This document shows, in pieces, positions 34,049 to 42,997 of a DNA stretch of 64,000 bases. The stretch is from the NCBI RefSeq assembly GCF_000711795.1, contig NZ_JONH01000013.1, positions 1 through 64,000 on the forward strand. The letters are read 5' to 3'. The position numbers were made by a program, and so were the translations under genes. Each line of letters starts with the position of its first letter. The first letter of the stretch is position 1. The notes beneath the pieces are model-generated. The model was not told the DNA's origin and searched no databases. It saw only the letters and a list, made by a program, of their open reading frames with translations. The stretch comes from Vibrio pacinii DSM 19139. Its GTDB lineage: Bacteria > Pseudomonadota > Gammaproteobacteria > Enterobacterales > Vibrionaceae.

Positions 34049-34665
34049 TGGGCTAATTTGAACTCCACTCTAGCGGTTTGTCCGACCTGTTCGACTGACA
34101 CACCCTGGTCAATTTTGGGTTGATATTTCCACTTTTTCAACGCACTAATGGCTTCTTTTTCAAACATGCGTTTGGGTTGTGCCTCGACCACTTGGATGTC
34201 TTTTGGCCGACCAGCTGCATCAATGGTAAAGCGCATCACCACATACCCTTCTACTTTGCGTTTTATCGCTTTGCTTGGGTAGCGCGGCTCAACACGATAA
34301 AGAGGTAGCGCTTGTTGGTTGCCCATCGCGCCCTGCAAGTTTGGCGCTTGGATCGCAATGCCATCTAACACGGTGTTCAACCCTAAGGCACTGGTTGGTG
34401 TCACAGGGCTGATCGGCGTCACTTGCGTTTGCGCTTGCGACACATCGATAGGCTCAGGGGCGCTCGGTGGCGTTGGCGGCTCTGGTACAGAACGTTGACG
34501 ACGTTGAACATCGCTATCATTTTCTATCATCACCATATCAAAACGCACCGCCTGTGATGGTTTCTGCGCGCGCTGATTGCCATTATCAACCATCCAGGCC
34601 ATGAAGCTAAATAAACTTACCGCAATCATCAACGCAGCCGGAAGTGCAAGCAGTAATCGCCCCAT
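34045..34665 (-). CDS. tonB: TonB protein (TonB2/TonB3 type)
   Basis: This 206-residue energy transducer has an N-terminal membrane helix (LLLALPAALMIAVSLFSFMA), a short proline-rich periplasmic segment (VPEPPTPPSAPEPIDV) and a C-terminal TonB domain (LYRVEPRYPSKAIKRKVEGY, then VVMRFTIDAAGRPKDIQVVE and ALKKWKYQP). Its compact size is typical of Vibrio TonB2 or TonB3 rather than TonB1. It contacts the TonB box of outer membrane receptors and transmits proton-motive force from ExbB/ExbD. It starts on the last base of the exbD stop. Confidence 0.93.
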   Translation of the reverse strand: MGRLLLALPAALMIAVSLFSFMAWMVDNGNQRAQKPSQAVRFDMVMIENDSDVQRRQRSVPEPPTPPSAPEPIDVSQAQTQVTPISPVTPTSALGLNTVLDGIAIQAPNLQGAMGNQQALPLYRVEPRYPSKAIKRKVEGYVVMRFTIDAAGRPKDIQVVEAQPKRMFEKEAISALKKWKYQPKIDQGVSVEQVGQTARVEFKLAQ

Positions 34666-35069
34666 TAAGGTTTCTCCGCCGCCAAAGCTATGCGCGTCAC
34701 ACCCGCACCTTTTGCAGCATCCATCACTTTCACCACCGTACCGTTGTAAGCATGTTCATCGGCTTGAATAACTAATGATGCATCTGGCTGATCAAGCAGC
34801 AAGTGCTCAATGGTCGCCTCAACACGTTCAATATCGACCACACGCTTATCGATATAGACATCGTTCGCGGCAGTCACCGCAATAAATATCCCCGCCTCTT
34901 TTTGACTGACGACGTTCGAGGCTTGAGGGCGATTCACTTCCACCCCTGACTCGCGTACAAACGAGCTTGTGACAATAAAAAAAATCAACATGATGAACAC
35001 GATATCGAGCATCGACGTTAAATCGATCTGCGCTTCATCTTGACGATGGGGTCTACGTCCGAGTCTCAC
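34665..35069 (-). CDS. exbD: ExbD-type biopolymer transport protein
   Basis: A 134-residue ExbD/TolR protein when begun at GTG 35069, which overlaps the exbB stop as GTGA and has AAGGAGT eight bases upstream. The frame is open to 35117, but the extra 16 residues would overlap exbB by 52 bases without a ribosome site. The single membrane helix SMLDIVFIMLIFFIVTSSFV carries the proton-path aspartate (D in MLDIVF). The periplasmic domain ends SLVIQADEHAYNGTVVKVMD. Confidence 0.93.
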   Translation of the reverse strand: MRLGRRPHRQDEAQIDLTSMLDIVFIMLIFFIVTSSFVRESGVEVNRPQASNVVSQKEAGIFIAVTAANDVYIDKRVVDIERVEATIEHLLLDQPDASLVIQADEHAYNGTVVKVMDAAKGAGVTRIALAAEKP

Positions 35070-35620
35070 TTTTGACTCCTTAAAGATTGTTCTAACTGGA
35101 TGGCTTTTCGCTCGCACATTTTGCTTAAGCGAGCATGAATAAACATCCCCGCAAGCGCGGCGACCATACCGGCCATGGTGGGCAGCGTGGCCAAAGAAAT
35201 GCCGGATGCCATTAATTTCGGATTACTACTGCCCTGTGTTGCCATCACATCAAACACCGTGATCATCCCCGTCACAGTGCCCAGCAAACCAAGCATAGGG
35301 AAAATTGCCACCAACACTTTGATCATCGAAAGATTTTTGCGCAGTTGTGTATCTGCTTGAGCTAGCCATCCTTGACGAATTTGATGCGCATACCAAGAGT
35401 GATGATCGTCTCTTGCTTGCCACTGCGCCCCCAATTGAGCCTTCACTTTAGGAAACTCGATGGTGATATACAGCACTCGCTCGATAATCAACAGCCAACA
35501 CACGACAACGGCCGCAGCCAGCCACCACAAAATAGGGCCGCCTTGATGCATAAAACTAACCAAAGTCGAGGCCCAATCTTCACTGATCAAACCCAATGCA
35601 TTGAGTAGGACCTGCTCCAT
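35066..35620 (-). CDS. exbB: ExbB-type MotA/TolQ/ExbB proton channel
   Basis: This 184-residue inner-membrane protein has three helices; the last two contain the conserved VLVAIFPMLGLLGTVTGMIT and ISLATLPTMAGMVAALAGMF. These line the proton channel with ExbD. It is the shorter second ExbB-like protein in a TtpC-containing system, matching ExbB2/ExbB3. It starts one base from the end of the preceding ttpC-like gene and overlaps exbD at its 3' end. Confidence 0.92.
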   Translation of the reverse strand: MEQVLLNALGLISEDWASTLVSFMHQGGPILWWLAAAVVVCWLLIIERVLYITIEFPKVKAQLGAQWQARDDHHSWYAHQIRQGWLAQADTQLRKNLSMIKVLVAIFPMLGLLGTVTGMITVFDVMATQGSSNPKLMASGISLATLPTMAGMVAALAGMFIHARLSKMCERKAIQLEQSLRSQK

Positions 35621-37008
35621 TACGCTGCGCTCTCGGCTGTGTAGTTAGGGGTATCTTTACTGTGCGATGGTTCGCGTTCAGCTTGCTCTGCCACCAGACC
35701 AATACCTTGTTTTTCAAGAATATTGCGTACATTTTCCGCTTGAGAATTCAAGATGGTATGCGCCAAAAGCAGTGGCATTGCTGCGATCAGGCCAAGCACG
35801 GTTGTCACTAGCGCCATCGAGATACCGCCCGCCATCACTTTCGGGTCGCCGTTACCAAACTGAGTGATCACTTGGAAAGTCTCGATCATTCCCGTTACGG
35901 TGCCCAGCAGTCCGAGCATTGGAGCAAGCGCTGCGAGCAACTTGAGCATCGACAAGCCTTTTTCCAGATGGGTTTGTTCATCGACCACCGCTTCAAGCAG
36001 ACGTAACTCAAGAGCTTCCACACTGCGATGCTTATCTTGATGATAGACCGCCAAAATACGCCCAAGCGGGTTATCGCCTGGTTGAGTCGGCTGCTTCAAT
36101 TGCTGGATGATTTTTTGTCGAATCACTAACAAAGCGACGCCACGAACCAAGGCTATCCCCAAACCAATCGCTAACAAGCCGATGATGATTTGGCCAACCA
36201 CACCACCAGCATTAAGACGATCGAACAAGGTCGGTGAATGGGCTAATTGCTCAAGTAACATACCACGCGATGGGTCAATAACTAGCGATTCAATTTCTGC
36301 TGAGTTGATTAGCTTTGCCGTCGGGCCATTATCTGGCTGACGCGCATAGCTCACCGCTAAACCACGTTGACCATTCCATTTGACGTAGCCCGACTCGTCG
36401 AGCAGCGCCAATGAACCAAGTCGCACCCCGTTAACGGTTTGCTCACGACCGTCGCCATTTAATCGGGTGAATGACACATTGGCCATCTCACCACTGGCTT
36501 GGATTTGCTGCTGCATACTGCGCCACATCGCCTGCAATTGTGGTAGCGTTGGCAAAGACTGAGCCGCAACAATCGCGGCGACGTCTTTGTGGTAAGTATT
36601 GGCATCAACACTGGTCACCGACTGCTTGAGTTCAGCGTCGAGCGTTTTGGCATTTTGGCGCACAACGCCAAATAACTCACCCAAACTGCCGGTTTCCAAA
36701 CGCAGTTTCTCTTCGAGTTCAGCAAGCTGTGACTCATTGTTACTAAATGTGGTACTTAAGCTATCGACTTGCGCTTGCAGTGCGCTTCGCTCGGCAGATA
36801 GGTTATTTTTAATCGCTTGCAGCTCTTGCTCGGTTTGCTTAAAGCCTGACTCGCGATTGACATCGTGTCGCTGTTGGGTACGTTTCTCTTGCTGCGCTTT
36901 TTGCAACAAGGTTGAATCGCTCGCAGCTTGCGTGTCACTGGCCCAAGTCGTTGGAGTTACAAGGGCTGAGATAGTCAGCACTGCAACCGATAACCATTTA
37001 TTTATCAT
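35620..37008 (-). CDS. ttpC: TtpC: ExbB-like protein with long periplasmic coiled coil
   Basis: This 462-residue protein has a signal sequence, a long coiled coil (about 35-125, ELQAIKNNLSAERSALQAQV), a periplasmic domain, and a C-terminal MotA/TolQ/ExbB channel domain (MLKLLAALAPMLGLLGTVTG, then GGISMALVTTVLGLIAAMPL). This architecture is diagnostic of TtpC, which TonB2 needs in vibrios in addition to ExbB and ExbD. It is followed at one base by exbB. Confidence 0.92.
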   Translation of the reverse strand: MINKWLSVAVLTISALVTPTTWASDTQAASDSTLLQKAQQEKRTQQRHDVNRESGFKQTEQELQAIKNNLSAERSALQAQVDSLSTTFSNNESQLAELEEKLRLETGSLGELFGVVRQNAKTLDAELKQSVTSVDANTYHKDVAAIVAAQSLPTLPQLQAMWRSMQQQIQASGEMANVSFTRLNGDGREQTVNGVRLGSLALLDESGYVKWNGQRGLAVSYARQPDNGPTAKLINSAEIESLVIDPSRGMLLEQLAHSPTLFDRLNAGGVVGQIIIGLLAIGLGIALVRGVALLVIRQKIIQQLKQPTQPGDNPLGRILAVYHQDKHRSVEALELRLLEAVVDEQTHLEKGLSMLKLLAALAPMLGLLGTVTGMIETFQVITQFGNGDPKVMAGGISMALVTTVLGLIAAMPLLLAHTILNSQAENVRNILEKQGIGLVAEQAEREPSHSKDTPNYTAESAA

Positions 37009-37776
37009 CTAGTTGCCCTCCACGACATTAAGAGAAACCGGCAAAGTCAGCATACTTGGAGCAATCTGTTTTTGCGCCATCGCAAACGCTTTATCTAATT
37101 GCGCTTGCTGCTGGGAACCTATGATTTGCCACACCTTTTGTTGCGAAGACCAACGCCAGAAAACATCCCCTGACAAGCTACGTGCGATCAAGGAAACCCG
37201 GCCAAGATATAAAATATCAGCTTCCACTTGCTCATTGGTGTTGAGCGCAATCTTGCCTTGGTAAACCCCCAACTTGGTGCCGTAATCGATTTCGATTTGG
37301 TACGCCTCTAGAATTCGTCGAAACTTCTCTGCATCAGCGACATCTGCCCGCGTCATCATCGAATCGAGCTTAGCAATACGCGCCTCACGCTGGGCTTTGC
37401 GGATCGGTTTGTCGTTTGCCACGATCGTCTTTAGTCCGTCTAGCATGTGATACATCAAGGGCACCACACCTTGGCGGGTTTGAGCAATCTGCTCAATCTG
37501 TTGATTAAGGCTTGATACCTCTTGATCTTGACTTGCAACAAGGCTGGCAAGATGATCGCGATAAATCTTCAAGTTACTGACTTCTTCTTGCAGCTGTTCG
37601 ATTTCTGCCTCTAAAGTCAGCGCTTTCTCTGCACTGACATCAACGCGTTTTTGGCTTTGTGCCGATGCTTGATTGGTTTTACTCAGCAGCGCTTGTGCAT
37701 CGTTAAGATCGTCCGCGTGAACGGGAATCAGGGTCGATGACAGCAACAGAGCGATACTTGATTTGATTAGATTCAT
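37009..37776 (-). CDS. DUF3450 periplasmic coiled-coil protein of the TonB system
   Basis: About 255 residues from the ATG at 37776 (MNLIKSSIALLLSSTLIPVH, a signal peptide); the frame extends to 37839. A coiled coil follows (EKALTLEAEIEQLQEEVSNL, SLNQQIEQIAQT), then the DUF3450 globular part (GVVPLMYHMLDGLKTIVAND and VWRWSSQQKVWQII-like FWRWSSQQKVWQIIGS). A DUF3450 protein precedes ttpC in Vibrio TonB2 loci. Its stop codon abuts the ttpC start. A structural role in the TtpC complex is likely. Confidence 0.9.
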   Translation of the reverse strand: MNLIKSSIALLLSSTLIPVHADDLNDAQALLSKTNQASAQSQKRVDVSAEKALTLEAEIEQLQEEVSNLKIYRDHLASLVASQDQEVSSLNQQIEQIAQTRQGVVPLMYHMLDGLKTIVANDKPIRKAQREARIAKLDSMMTRADVADAEKFRRILEAYQIEIDYGTKLGVYQGKIALNTNEQVEADILYLGRVSLIARSLSGDVFWRWSSQQKVWQIIGSQQQAQLDKAFAMAQKQIAPSMLTLPVSLNVVEGN

Positions 37777-37850
37777 ACGAGTTATATTTTCTGTTTTCCA
37801 AAAACGACTAAAGGGGAAGACGTCGCCTCCCCTTGCCAATCCGATTGTTA

Positions 37851-39941
37851 TCAGTACTTGAACTGAACGGTTGCCATGTAGTTTCGGCCTTCGCCAATCA
37901 CCACATTACTTGCTCCCTGTTGTTGACTGTTGGTACTACCGCCACCAGCGAGGTAATCGGTATCGAACACGTTTTCAACATTGAAGCGAGCGACAATATC
38001 TAAGTTCTCATCGTACTTATGTGTATAAGCTACGCCCATATCAACGCGTGCATAGCCATCTTTCTTAAAGGTGTTCGCAGCGTCGCCGTAACGAGCACCT
38101 TGGTAAATCAAACCTAAGTTGACGTTGGTGTTATGGTAAGCCTGATAGCTCGACCAAACACTGGCAGAAAACTCTGGCACATCAGCCGGACGGTTGCCCT
38201 TATACTCTGCACTTTGGCTAATTTCTGCATCAAGATACATCGCTGAGGCTGTTAGTGAAAAATCATCCGTCACAAAGCCTTGAGCCAAAATTTCCGCACC
38301 ACGGTGTACTTGCTCGCCATCTTGTGTCTTTTTGTACATGATATCGTTACCAGCGTTGACACCATCTTCAACATCTAGCGAGATGTTTTCTAGCGTGATA
38401 TCAAACAGTGCGCCAGTCAGGTACAAACGCTGATCAAACAGCTCCCACTTAGTGCCCATTTCATAAGAGACGCCACGCTCTGCATCAAGCTCTTCACCAT
38501 CATTGGTGTAGTCAGTGCCGCTTACCGTTCCCTGAGGCATAAAGCTTTCAGAGTACTGAAGGTAAATTGAGCCATTGCTTGCCGGATGAAAAATAACACC
38601 AAGCTTTGGTGACACCTGACTTTCTGTCAGCTCATCACTGCGTTTTTCATCATAACGAACACCCGCTAATACTTGCCAGTAATCGTTAATGGTCATCATA
38701 TTTTGCGCATAAAAGCCCAAGGTATCATATTGACTTGTTGACCATCTTCTCGAGCTAGTCGGTTGAGGCTTTGTCACCGTCTCACCCGCAGATACATACT
38801 CGCCATCATGGAAGGCCATAAAACGATCGTAACTGTAATCTAGGTAGTTTGCGCCGACTAACAAAGTATTATCGGTTCCAAACAAAGAGAAATCCGTGGT
38901 CACGTCAACGTAGGCGGTATCAAATACCCAGTGATCCGAACGCTCGTTACCTTTGTGCTTAATGGTACCATTTTGATCGTACTTATCGAATTTCGGGTAA
39001 GATTCAACATCAAAGCGCTTAAAGTCTTGGCGATTGTAACCCGCTTTTACGTTTACCTTATCGGTCACTTGAGCATTAATGTTGATGCCGTAGTTCTCGA
39101 CATCGTTATCAATGTTCGACCACTGCGCATCCCAGATAGTCTGGTCACCTCGGGCTGCAGAACCGTCGACAATATAAGCACCAGAATCGACGCTGCCATT
39201 ATCTTGAGTACGGTCATAGTGCGCAGACAGCATGATCGCATCAGTCAGGTCGTATTCGACAACCAAACCGCCCACTGCACGTTCGGTTTGCGGCGAAGTC
39301 CCATCTGCGTACTTGCGCCATGAGCTGTCACTTTGCTTCGACACAATCGCACGAGCACGCAACGTCTGTTCTTCATTCAATGCGCCACTGACGTCAAGCA
39401 CAGTTCGTGAATAATCGTTTGAACCAATATCTTGGCTCAGGCCGATTTGAGTTTCTGTTGTTGGCTTCTTAGACACCATATTCACTAAGCCGCCAGGTTC
39501 AGACTTACCGTAAAGTAGGCCTGATGGCCCTTTTAGCACTTCAACACGCTCTAACAGCTCAATAGGCTGACGGTAGTGTGACCAGTGCTGATGACCATCG
39601 CGCAAGAAGCCATCAGAGCTACTTAGCTCAAAACCACGCAGTGAGAAACGCTCACGGTTACGACTTGTACCGCCTGCGCTGACACTGGCGTCGTTTTGTA
39701 GTACTTCACCGAGAGTGCTGGCACGCTGTTCATCGATAACGGTTTCATCAATGACGGCCACCTGCCCTGGGGTTTCGAGTTGCGTCATTTCCATCCGCAT
39801 CGCGGTGCTGTTGGTGTCGGCTTTATAACCAAACTCACGCCCTTCAACGACTACGTGTTCATCCGCTTTTTGTACTTCGGCCACTGCAGGTGCCGCTAAC
39901 ACCGCACCGATCACTAATGCCAACTGGCTCTTAGTAAACAT
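37851..39941 (-). CDS. TonB-dependent siderophore receptor (PeuA-like by context)
   Basis: This 696-residue outer membrane receptor has a signal peptide (LALVIGAVLAAPAVA) and a TonB box-like start of the plug (EHVVVEGREFGYKADTNSTA). The plug domain contains LGEVLQNDASVSAGGTSRNR and VEVLKGPSGLLYGKSEPGGL. The 22-strand barrel ends in the C-terminal VVIGEGRNYMATVQFKY, a phenylalanine-aromatic signature for outer membrane insertion. Gene order with an upstream two-component system and a downstream TtpC-type TonB system equals the V. parahaemolyticus peuRSA-tonB3 locus, whose receptor PeuA takes up ferric enterobactin. The ligand here is inferred from that order. Confidence 0.9.
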   Translation of the reverse strand: MFTKSQLALVIGAVLAAPAVAEVQKADEHVVVEGREFGYKADTNSTAMRMEMTQLETPGQVAVIDETVIDEQRASTLGEVLQNDASVSAGGTSRNRERFSLRGFELSSSDGFLRDGHQHWSHYRQPIELLERVEVLKGPSGLLYGKSEPGGLVNMVSKKPTTETQIGLSQDIGSNDYSRTVLDVSGALNEEQTLRARAIVSKQSDSSWRKYADGTSPQTERAVGGLVVEYDLTDAIMLSAHYDRTQDNGSVDSGAYIVDGSAARGDQTIWDAQWSNIDNDVENYGININAQVTDKVNVKAGYNRQDFKRFDVESYPKFDKYDQNGTIKHKGNERSDHWVFDTAYVDVTTDFSLFGTDNTLLVGANYLDYSYDRFMAFHDGEYVSAGETVTKPQPTSSRRWSTSQYDTLGFYAQNMMTINDYWQVLAGVRYDEKRSDELTESQVSPKLGVIFHPASNGSIYLQYSESFMPQGTVSGTDYTNDGEELDAERGVSYEMGTKWELFDQRLYLTGALFDITLENISLDVEDGVNAGNDIMYKKTQDGEQVHRGAEILAQGFVTDDFSLTASAMYLDAEISQSAEYKGNRPADVPEFSASVWSSYQAYHNTNVNLGLIYQGARYGDAANTFKKDGYARVDMGVAYTHKYDENLDIVARFNVENVFDTDYLAGGGSTNSQQQGASNVVIGEGRNYMATVQFKY

Positions 39942-40020
39942 ATTGTCTAACTCCGATTATGTTCGGACACACATAGTTACTATGTGATGCCACTTAATTA
40001 TTTCGGAGGTGAATATAAGT

Positions 40021-40039
40021 GATAACCATTACCATTTGC
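40021..40039 (-). promoter_or_regulatory. Fur-like box upstream of the siderophore receptor
   Basis: GATAACCATTACCATTTGC matches the 19-base Fur consensus at 13 positions, 80 bases upstream of the receptor start, next to the heptamer cluster at 40035-40061. Confidence 0.6.
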
Positions 40040-40061
40040 ATTTAATTTACATTCTTTGCAT
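40035..40061 (-). promoter_or_regulatory. Three-heptamer operator-like motif (receptor promoter)
   Basis: TTTGCAT (40035-40041), TTTACAT (40046-40052) and TTTGCAT (40055-40061) start 11 and 9 bases apart, as in the metal operon promoter (32721-32747). Over 30 aligned bases the two promoters agree at 24. The neighbouring OmpR-type response regulator is a plausible binder. Confidence 0.55.
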
Positions 40062-40163
40062 TTGTTTGGCTATGTAAATTTTTTCTAGTGTGCCATTTAT
40101 CATCAAAAAGACCCGCTATCACTAAAGAGGCCGTCAGCGATCAAGGGGGGTGTCGCGGGTTGG

Positions 40164-41537
40164 TTACTGCTTGAATAACAAGGTCACGGCTAAGCCACCA
40201 TTGGAGCGATTGGATGCGATCGCTTGGCCTCCCATCATGCGCATCGATTCTTTGACAATCGCCAGCCCAAGGCCGTATCCACCACGTTTTTTATCTCGAG
40301 AAACATCTAATCGAGTAAAGGGATCAAAAATATCCTGTAGCTTATCTGGGTGAATCCCCGCGCCGTTGTCGGCAATCGTCAGGGCTAAATAACGGTGTTT
40401 GTCGGTCAATTTGTTGGTCAGCGAGACCTCAATTGTGGCAGTCTCTCCGGCGTACTTAATTGCGTTAGTGACTAGGTTATTCAAACAGCGTAGCACTAAG
40501 GTGTCATCACATTGTGCTTTGGTTTGGCTTGCCAGCGAGTCAAATGTTAAGCTCTGACTCGCTTTTAAATCGAACTTACAACGCTCAATTTGTGGCACGA
40601 GAAGCTCAGCTAAATCACGCCATTTCAGCTCGCTGTCATAGCGAGCGTTCTCTAAACGACTAAACTGCAAAATCTCATCAATTAAATGATTGAGCTCATT
40701 CGCTTGCTGCTCCATTTGCGTCACTAGGTGTTGTTCGCTGTCACCCACTCGCTTGCGCAGCAGATGCAATACTAAGTTTTGCCGCGCCAGTGGCGTACGT
40801 AGCTCGTGAGAAACGTCACGAATCAGCCGACGCTGCTTTTTTGCCAACGAATGAATCTCGATGGTCATATGATCAAAATCTTGCGCAAGTTCGTTAAACT
40901 CACGCGTATTAGATTTGAGCTCATTGACCACACTGACATTAAAATCTCCGTTAGATAATTTTTTACTCGCCTCTCGTAATCGGTCCAGTGGCTGTTGGAG
41001 CCGCCTTGCCAGCAACCAGGAAAAGAGCGCCAAAATAACAACCGCGATCACCACCTTCAATATCGAGAAGTAATAGATAAAGTCATGCGCCGGGTGCAAT
41101 TGATGAGGAAGTTGGATCATTAAACTGTTGTTCTGCTCTAAAGGAATACTAATGATCGGTCGACTGACTCTTCCCTCTAGCTGCTGATCTAAGTCTCGTT
41201 TGAATTTTAGTTTGAATTCAAAGTGCGGATGCATCATTCGGTGAGTCAGCGGTTTTTGCTCTTGGTCTAAAACAAATAAGTAAAAACGCTGGGCGTTGGC
41301 CCAATCGGCTAACTCATCCATGTCACCATATTCGATCAATTGATTGGCTTGATCGGCCAAATCGAGCATTTCTACCTTGATACTCTCTGGCACTTTGAGC
41401 ATCGCCTTGATCAAAGCTTGCTCGACCAATACCTGAACCAACAAAATACTGATAACAATGGCGGTCATGTAGCTAAAAAGCTGAAAAGCGAGACTATCTT
41501 TACGCTTAGCAATATAGGGTGGGCAGACCAATTTCAT
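40164..41537 (-). CDS. Membrane sensor histidine kinase (PeuS-like by context)
   Basis: A 457-residue kinase: helix 1 (about 18-40), a periplasmic sensor domain of about 115 residues, helix 2 (about 156-178), HAMP, then the dimerisation domain with phospho-acceptor H244 in IRDVSHELRTPLARQN. The ATP domain shows NLVTNAIKYAG (N box), DNGAGI (G1) and GYGLGLAIV (G2). It overlaps the response regulator stop by four bases. Family layout resembles EnvZ/CpxA-type kinases. In V. parahaemolyticus the kinase at this position responds to alkaline pH and enterobactin; transfer of that signal to this protein is inference. Confidence 0.92.
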   Translation of the reverse strand: MKLVCPPYIAKRKDSLAFQLFSYMTAIVISILLVQVLVEQALIKAMLKVPESIKVEMLDLADQANQLIEYGDMDELADWANAQRFYLFVLDQEQKPLTHRMMHPHFEFKLKFKRDLDQQLEGRVSRPIISIPLEQNNSLMIQLPHQLHPAHDFIYYFSILKVVIAVVILALFSWLLARRLQQPLDRLREASKKLSNGDFNVSVVNELKSNTREFNELAQDFDHMTIEIHSLAKKQRRLIRDVSHELRTPLARQNLVLHLLRKRVGDSEQHLVTQMEQQANELNHLIDEILQFSRLENARYDSELKWRDLAELLVPQIERCKFDLKASQSLTFDSLASQTKAQCDDTLVLRCLNNLVTNAIKYAGETATIEVSLTNKLTDKHRYLALTIADNGAGIHPDKLQDIFDPFTRLDVSRDKKRGGYGLGLAIVKESMRMMGGQAIASNRSNGGLAVTLLFKQ

Positions 41538-42202
41538 GAGTCTGCAAATGCCTCTTGGTAGCTGTACCCTTTGCCACGAAACGTTTTGATATGTTGTTTC
41601 GATAAACCCGCTTCAACCAGCTTACGACGAATGTTGCTAATGTGCATATCGAGGTTGCGATCATAAGGACTGAGCTCTTTTTTAAGCACTTCTGTTTGCA
41701 ACTCTGCCTTCGAGATCACCATACCTGGGCTTTTGACTAAGTAGCACAGCAGCTCTGCTTCCGTCCCCGTTAAGGGTAAACTCTCGAGTTGGTCACTGAT
41801 ATTTTGCACCGTGCTGCACATGGTTTGTCTATGGCGCTCTAGACCCACGCGGCGCAAAATCGCTTTAATCCGCATCAGAAGTTCAGCAACATTAAACGGT
41901 TTGCCGATATACTGGTCTGCCCCTGCTTGATAACCTTCTAGCATTGAGTTGTCATCATTAAGCGCCGTTAACATCAAAATCGGCGTGGCAAAACGCTGAC
42001 AGATACGCCGAGCGACTTGCATACCATTTAAGTTTGGCAGCATCACATCAAGCAATACTAGATCAACGGATGTTTTTTCCATGGTGTGCAATGCACTTTC
42101 GCCACAATGAACACAAGTGACGGTATACCCCTCTTCTTGCAATACCGTTTCTAACAATTGACACAACAGAGTGTCATCATCGACGACCAGCACTCGTGAC
42201 AT
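41534..42202 (-). CDS. OmpR-family response regulator (PeuR-like by context)
   Basis: This 222-residue regulator has a receiver domain (1-120) with acidic pocket D8-D9-D10, phospho-acceptor D52 in LVLLDVMLP and K103-like lysine in YIGKPFNV. The C-terminal winged helix (about 130-220) contains LTGTEAELLCYLVKSPGMVI, then NLDMHISNIRRKL and IKTFRGKGYSYQ. It is first in the two-gene regulatory unit; a Fur-like box lies 20 bases before its ATG. Likely targets include the receptor promoter downstream. Confidence 0.93.
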   Translation of the reverse strand: MSRVLVVDDDTLLCQLLETVLQEEGYTVTCVHCGESALHTMEKTSVDLVLLDVMLPNLNGMQVARRICQRFATPILMLTALNDDNSMLEGYQAGADQYIGKPFNVAELLMRIKAILRRVGLERHRQTMCSTVQNISDQLESLPLTGTEAELLCYLVKSPGMVISKAELQTEVLKKELSPYDRNLDMHISNIRRKLVEAGLSKQHIKTFRGKGYSYQEAFADS

Positions 42203-42221
42203 TATTTACTACCATACAAAT

Positions 42222-42240
42222 AAAAACGATTCGCATTCTA
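42222..42240 (-). promoter_or_regulatory. Possible Fur-like box upstream of the response regulator
   Basis: AAAAACGATTCGCATTCTA matches the 19-base Fur consensus at 11 positions. It is weaker than the two boxes further left, but its position, 20 bases before the start codon, fits repression by iron. Confidence 0.4.
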
Positions 42241-42425
42241 ATCTTGATCGATAATTTAGACAACAGTGTTATCGATATCCAGCTCAATACGGTTATTTTT
42301 CCTGCATGAGTTGATGCGACGGGCGATCTCAGCTCAAAGTTTACGCTTGGCGTGTCTGTGTATACTGGTATTAAATCGAGTTATTGGTTAGCCTCTACCT
42401 AACTCAAACTCACACCACGATAGCA

Positions 42426-42962
42426 ATGACTGTATCCGCTTATTACTCCGCTTCAATCTTTGATTTCGTTACTGCCGACTCGGCCTCTATTGCCGATCAG
42501 TTGCCCGGTGAGCGCACACAATGGCGAGCGAAAATTGCATTGCTTAAACAGCAGTTCAATCTGCTGCCGCATCTGGCGGGGGACGTAATTCTTTCATTGA
42601 ACCATCAAGCTCAGACACTCGACACGGTTGTCCTTTATCGTGGTTTGGTCTTTATCGTCGCGATCGAACTTGATCAGCGCGCTTATTGCCAACAGAAAAT
42701 CGACGCACTATTGCAGCAAGCCAGATGGTTGAAGCGCAGTCACAATGGCAGCGCCAGTAGATTTATAATTCCGCTTTATTTAGCCGTCAACGCACCGCCT
42801 CAGGGAAGCAATATTGTCGTCAGTGAAGAATTAGTGGCCAATACCATGTGTGACAATGGCGCGCATTTAGCGGCGTTAATCGAGCACTTTGCCAATCAGT
42901 ACAAAGACGATCAGATCATTCTCTGTGACTGGTTGGCAAGTGGCTATACAACAGCGGAATAA
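42426..42962 (+). CDS. Conserved-looking protein of unknown family
   Basis: About 178 residues from the ATG at 42426 (MTVSAYYSASIFDFVTADSA); a TTG at 42384 is less likely. I do not recognise the family. The middle reads VVLYRGLVFIVAIELDQRAY with a following lysine, somewhat like the core strands of PD-(D/E)xK nucleases, but the full motif is not clear. Later parts are LYLAVNAPPQGSNIVVSEEL and IILCDWLASGYTTAE. No signal peptide or membrane helix. It is a lone gene facing away from the two-component system. Confidence 0.6.
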   Translation: MTVSAYYSASIFDFVTADSASIADQLPGERTQWRAKIALLKQQFNLLPHLAGDVILSLNHQAQTLDTVVLYRGLVFIVAIELDQRAYCQQKIDALLQQARWLKRSHNGSASRFIIPLYLAVNAPPQGSNIVVSEELVANTMCDNGAHLAALIEHFANQYKDDQIILCDWLASGYTTAE

Positions 42963-42997
42963 AAAGACAACGGTGTAGAAATTAGACTACCTAGCCA

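Noticed and set aside
35070..35117. Longer exbD start at 35117
   Set aside because: It would overlap exbB by 52 bases and lacks a ribosome site, while GTG 35069 has AAGGAGT and the normal exbD length.
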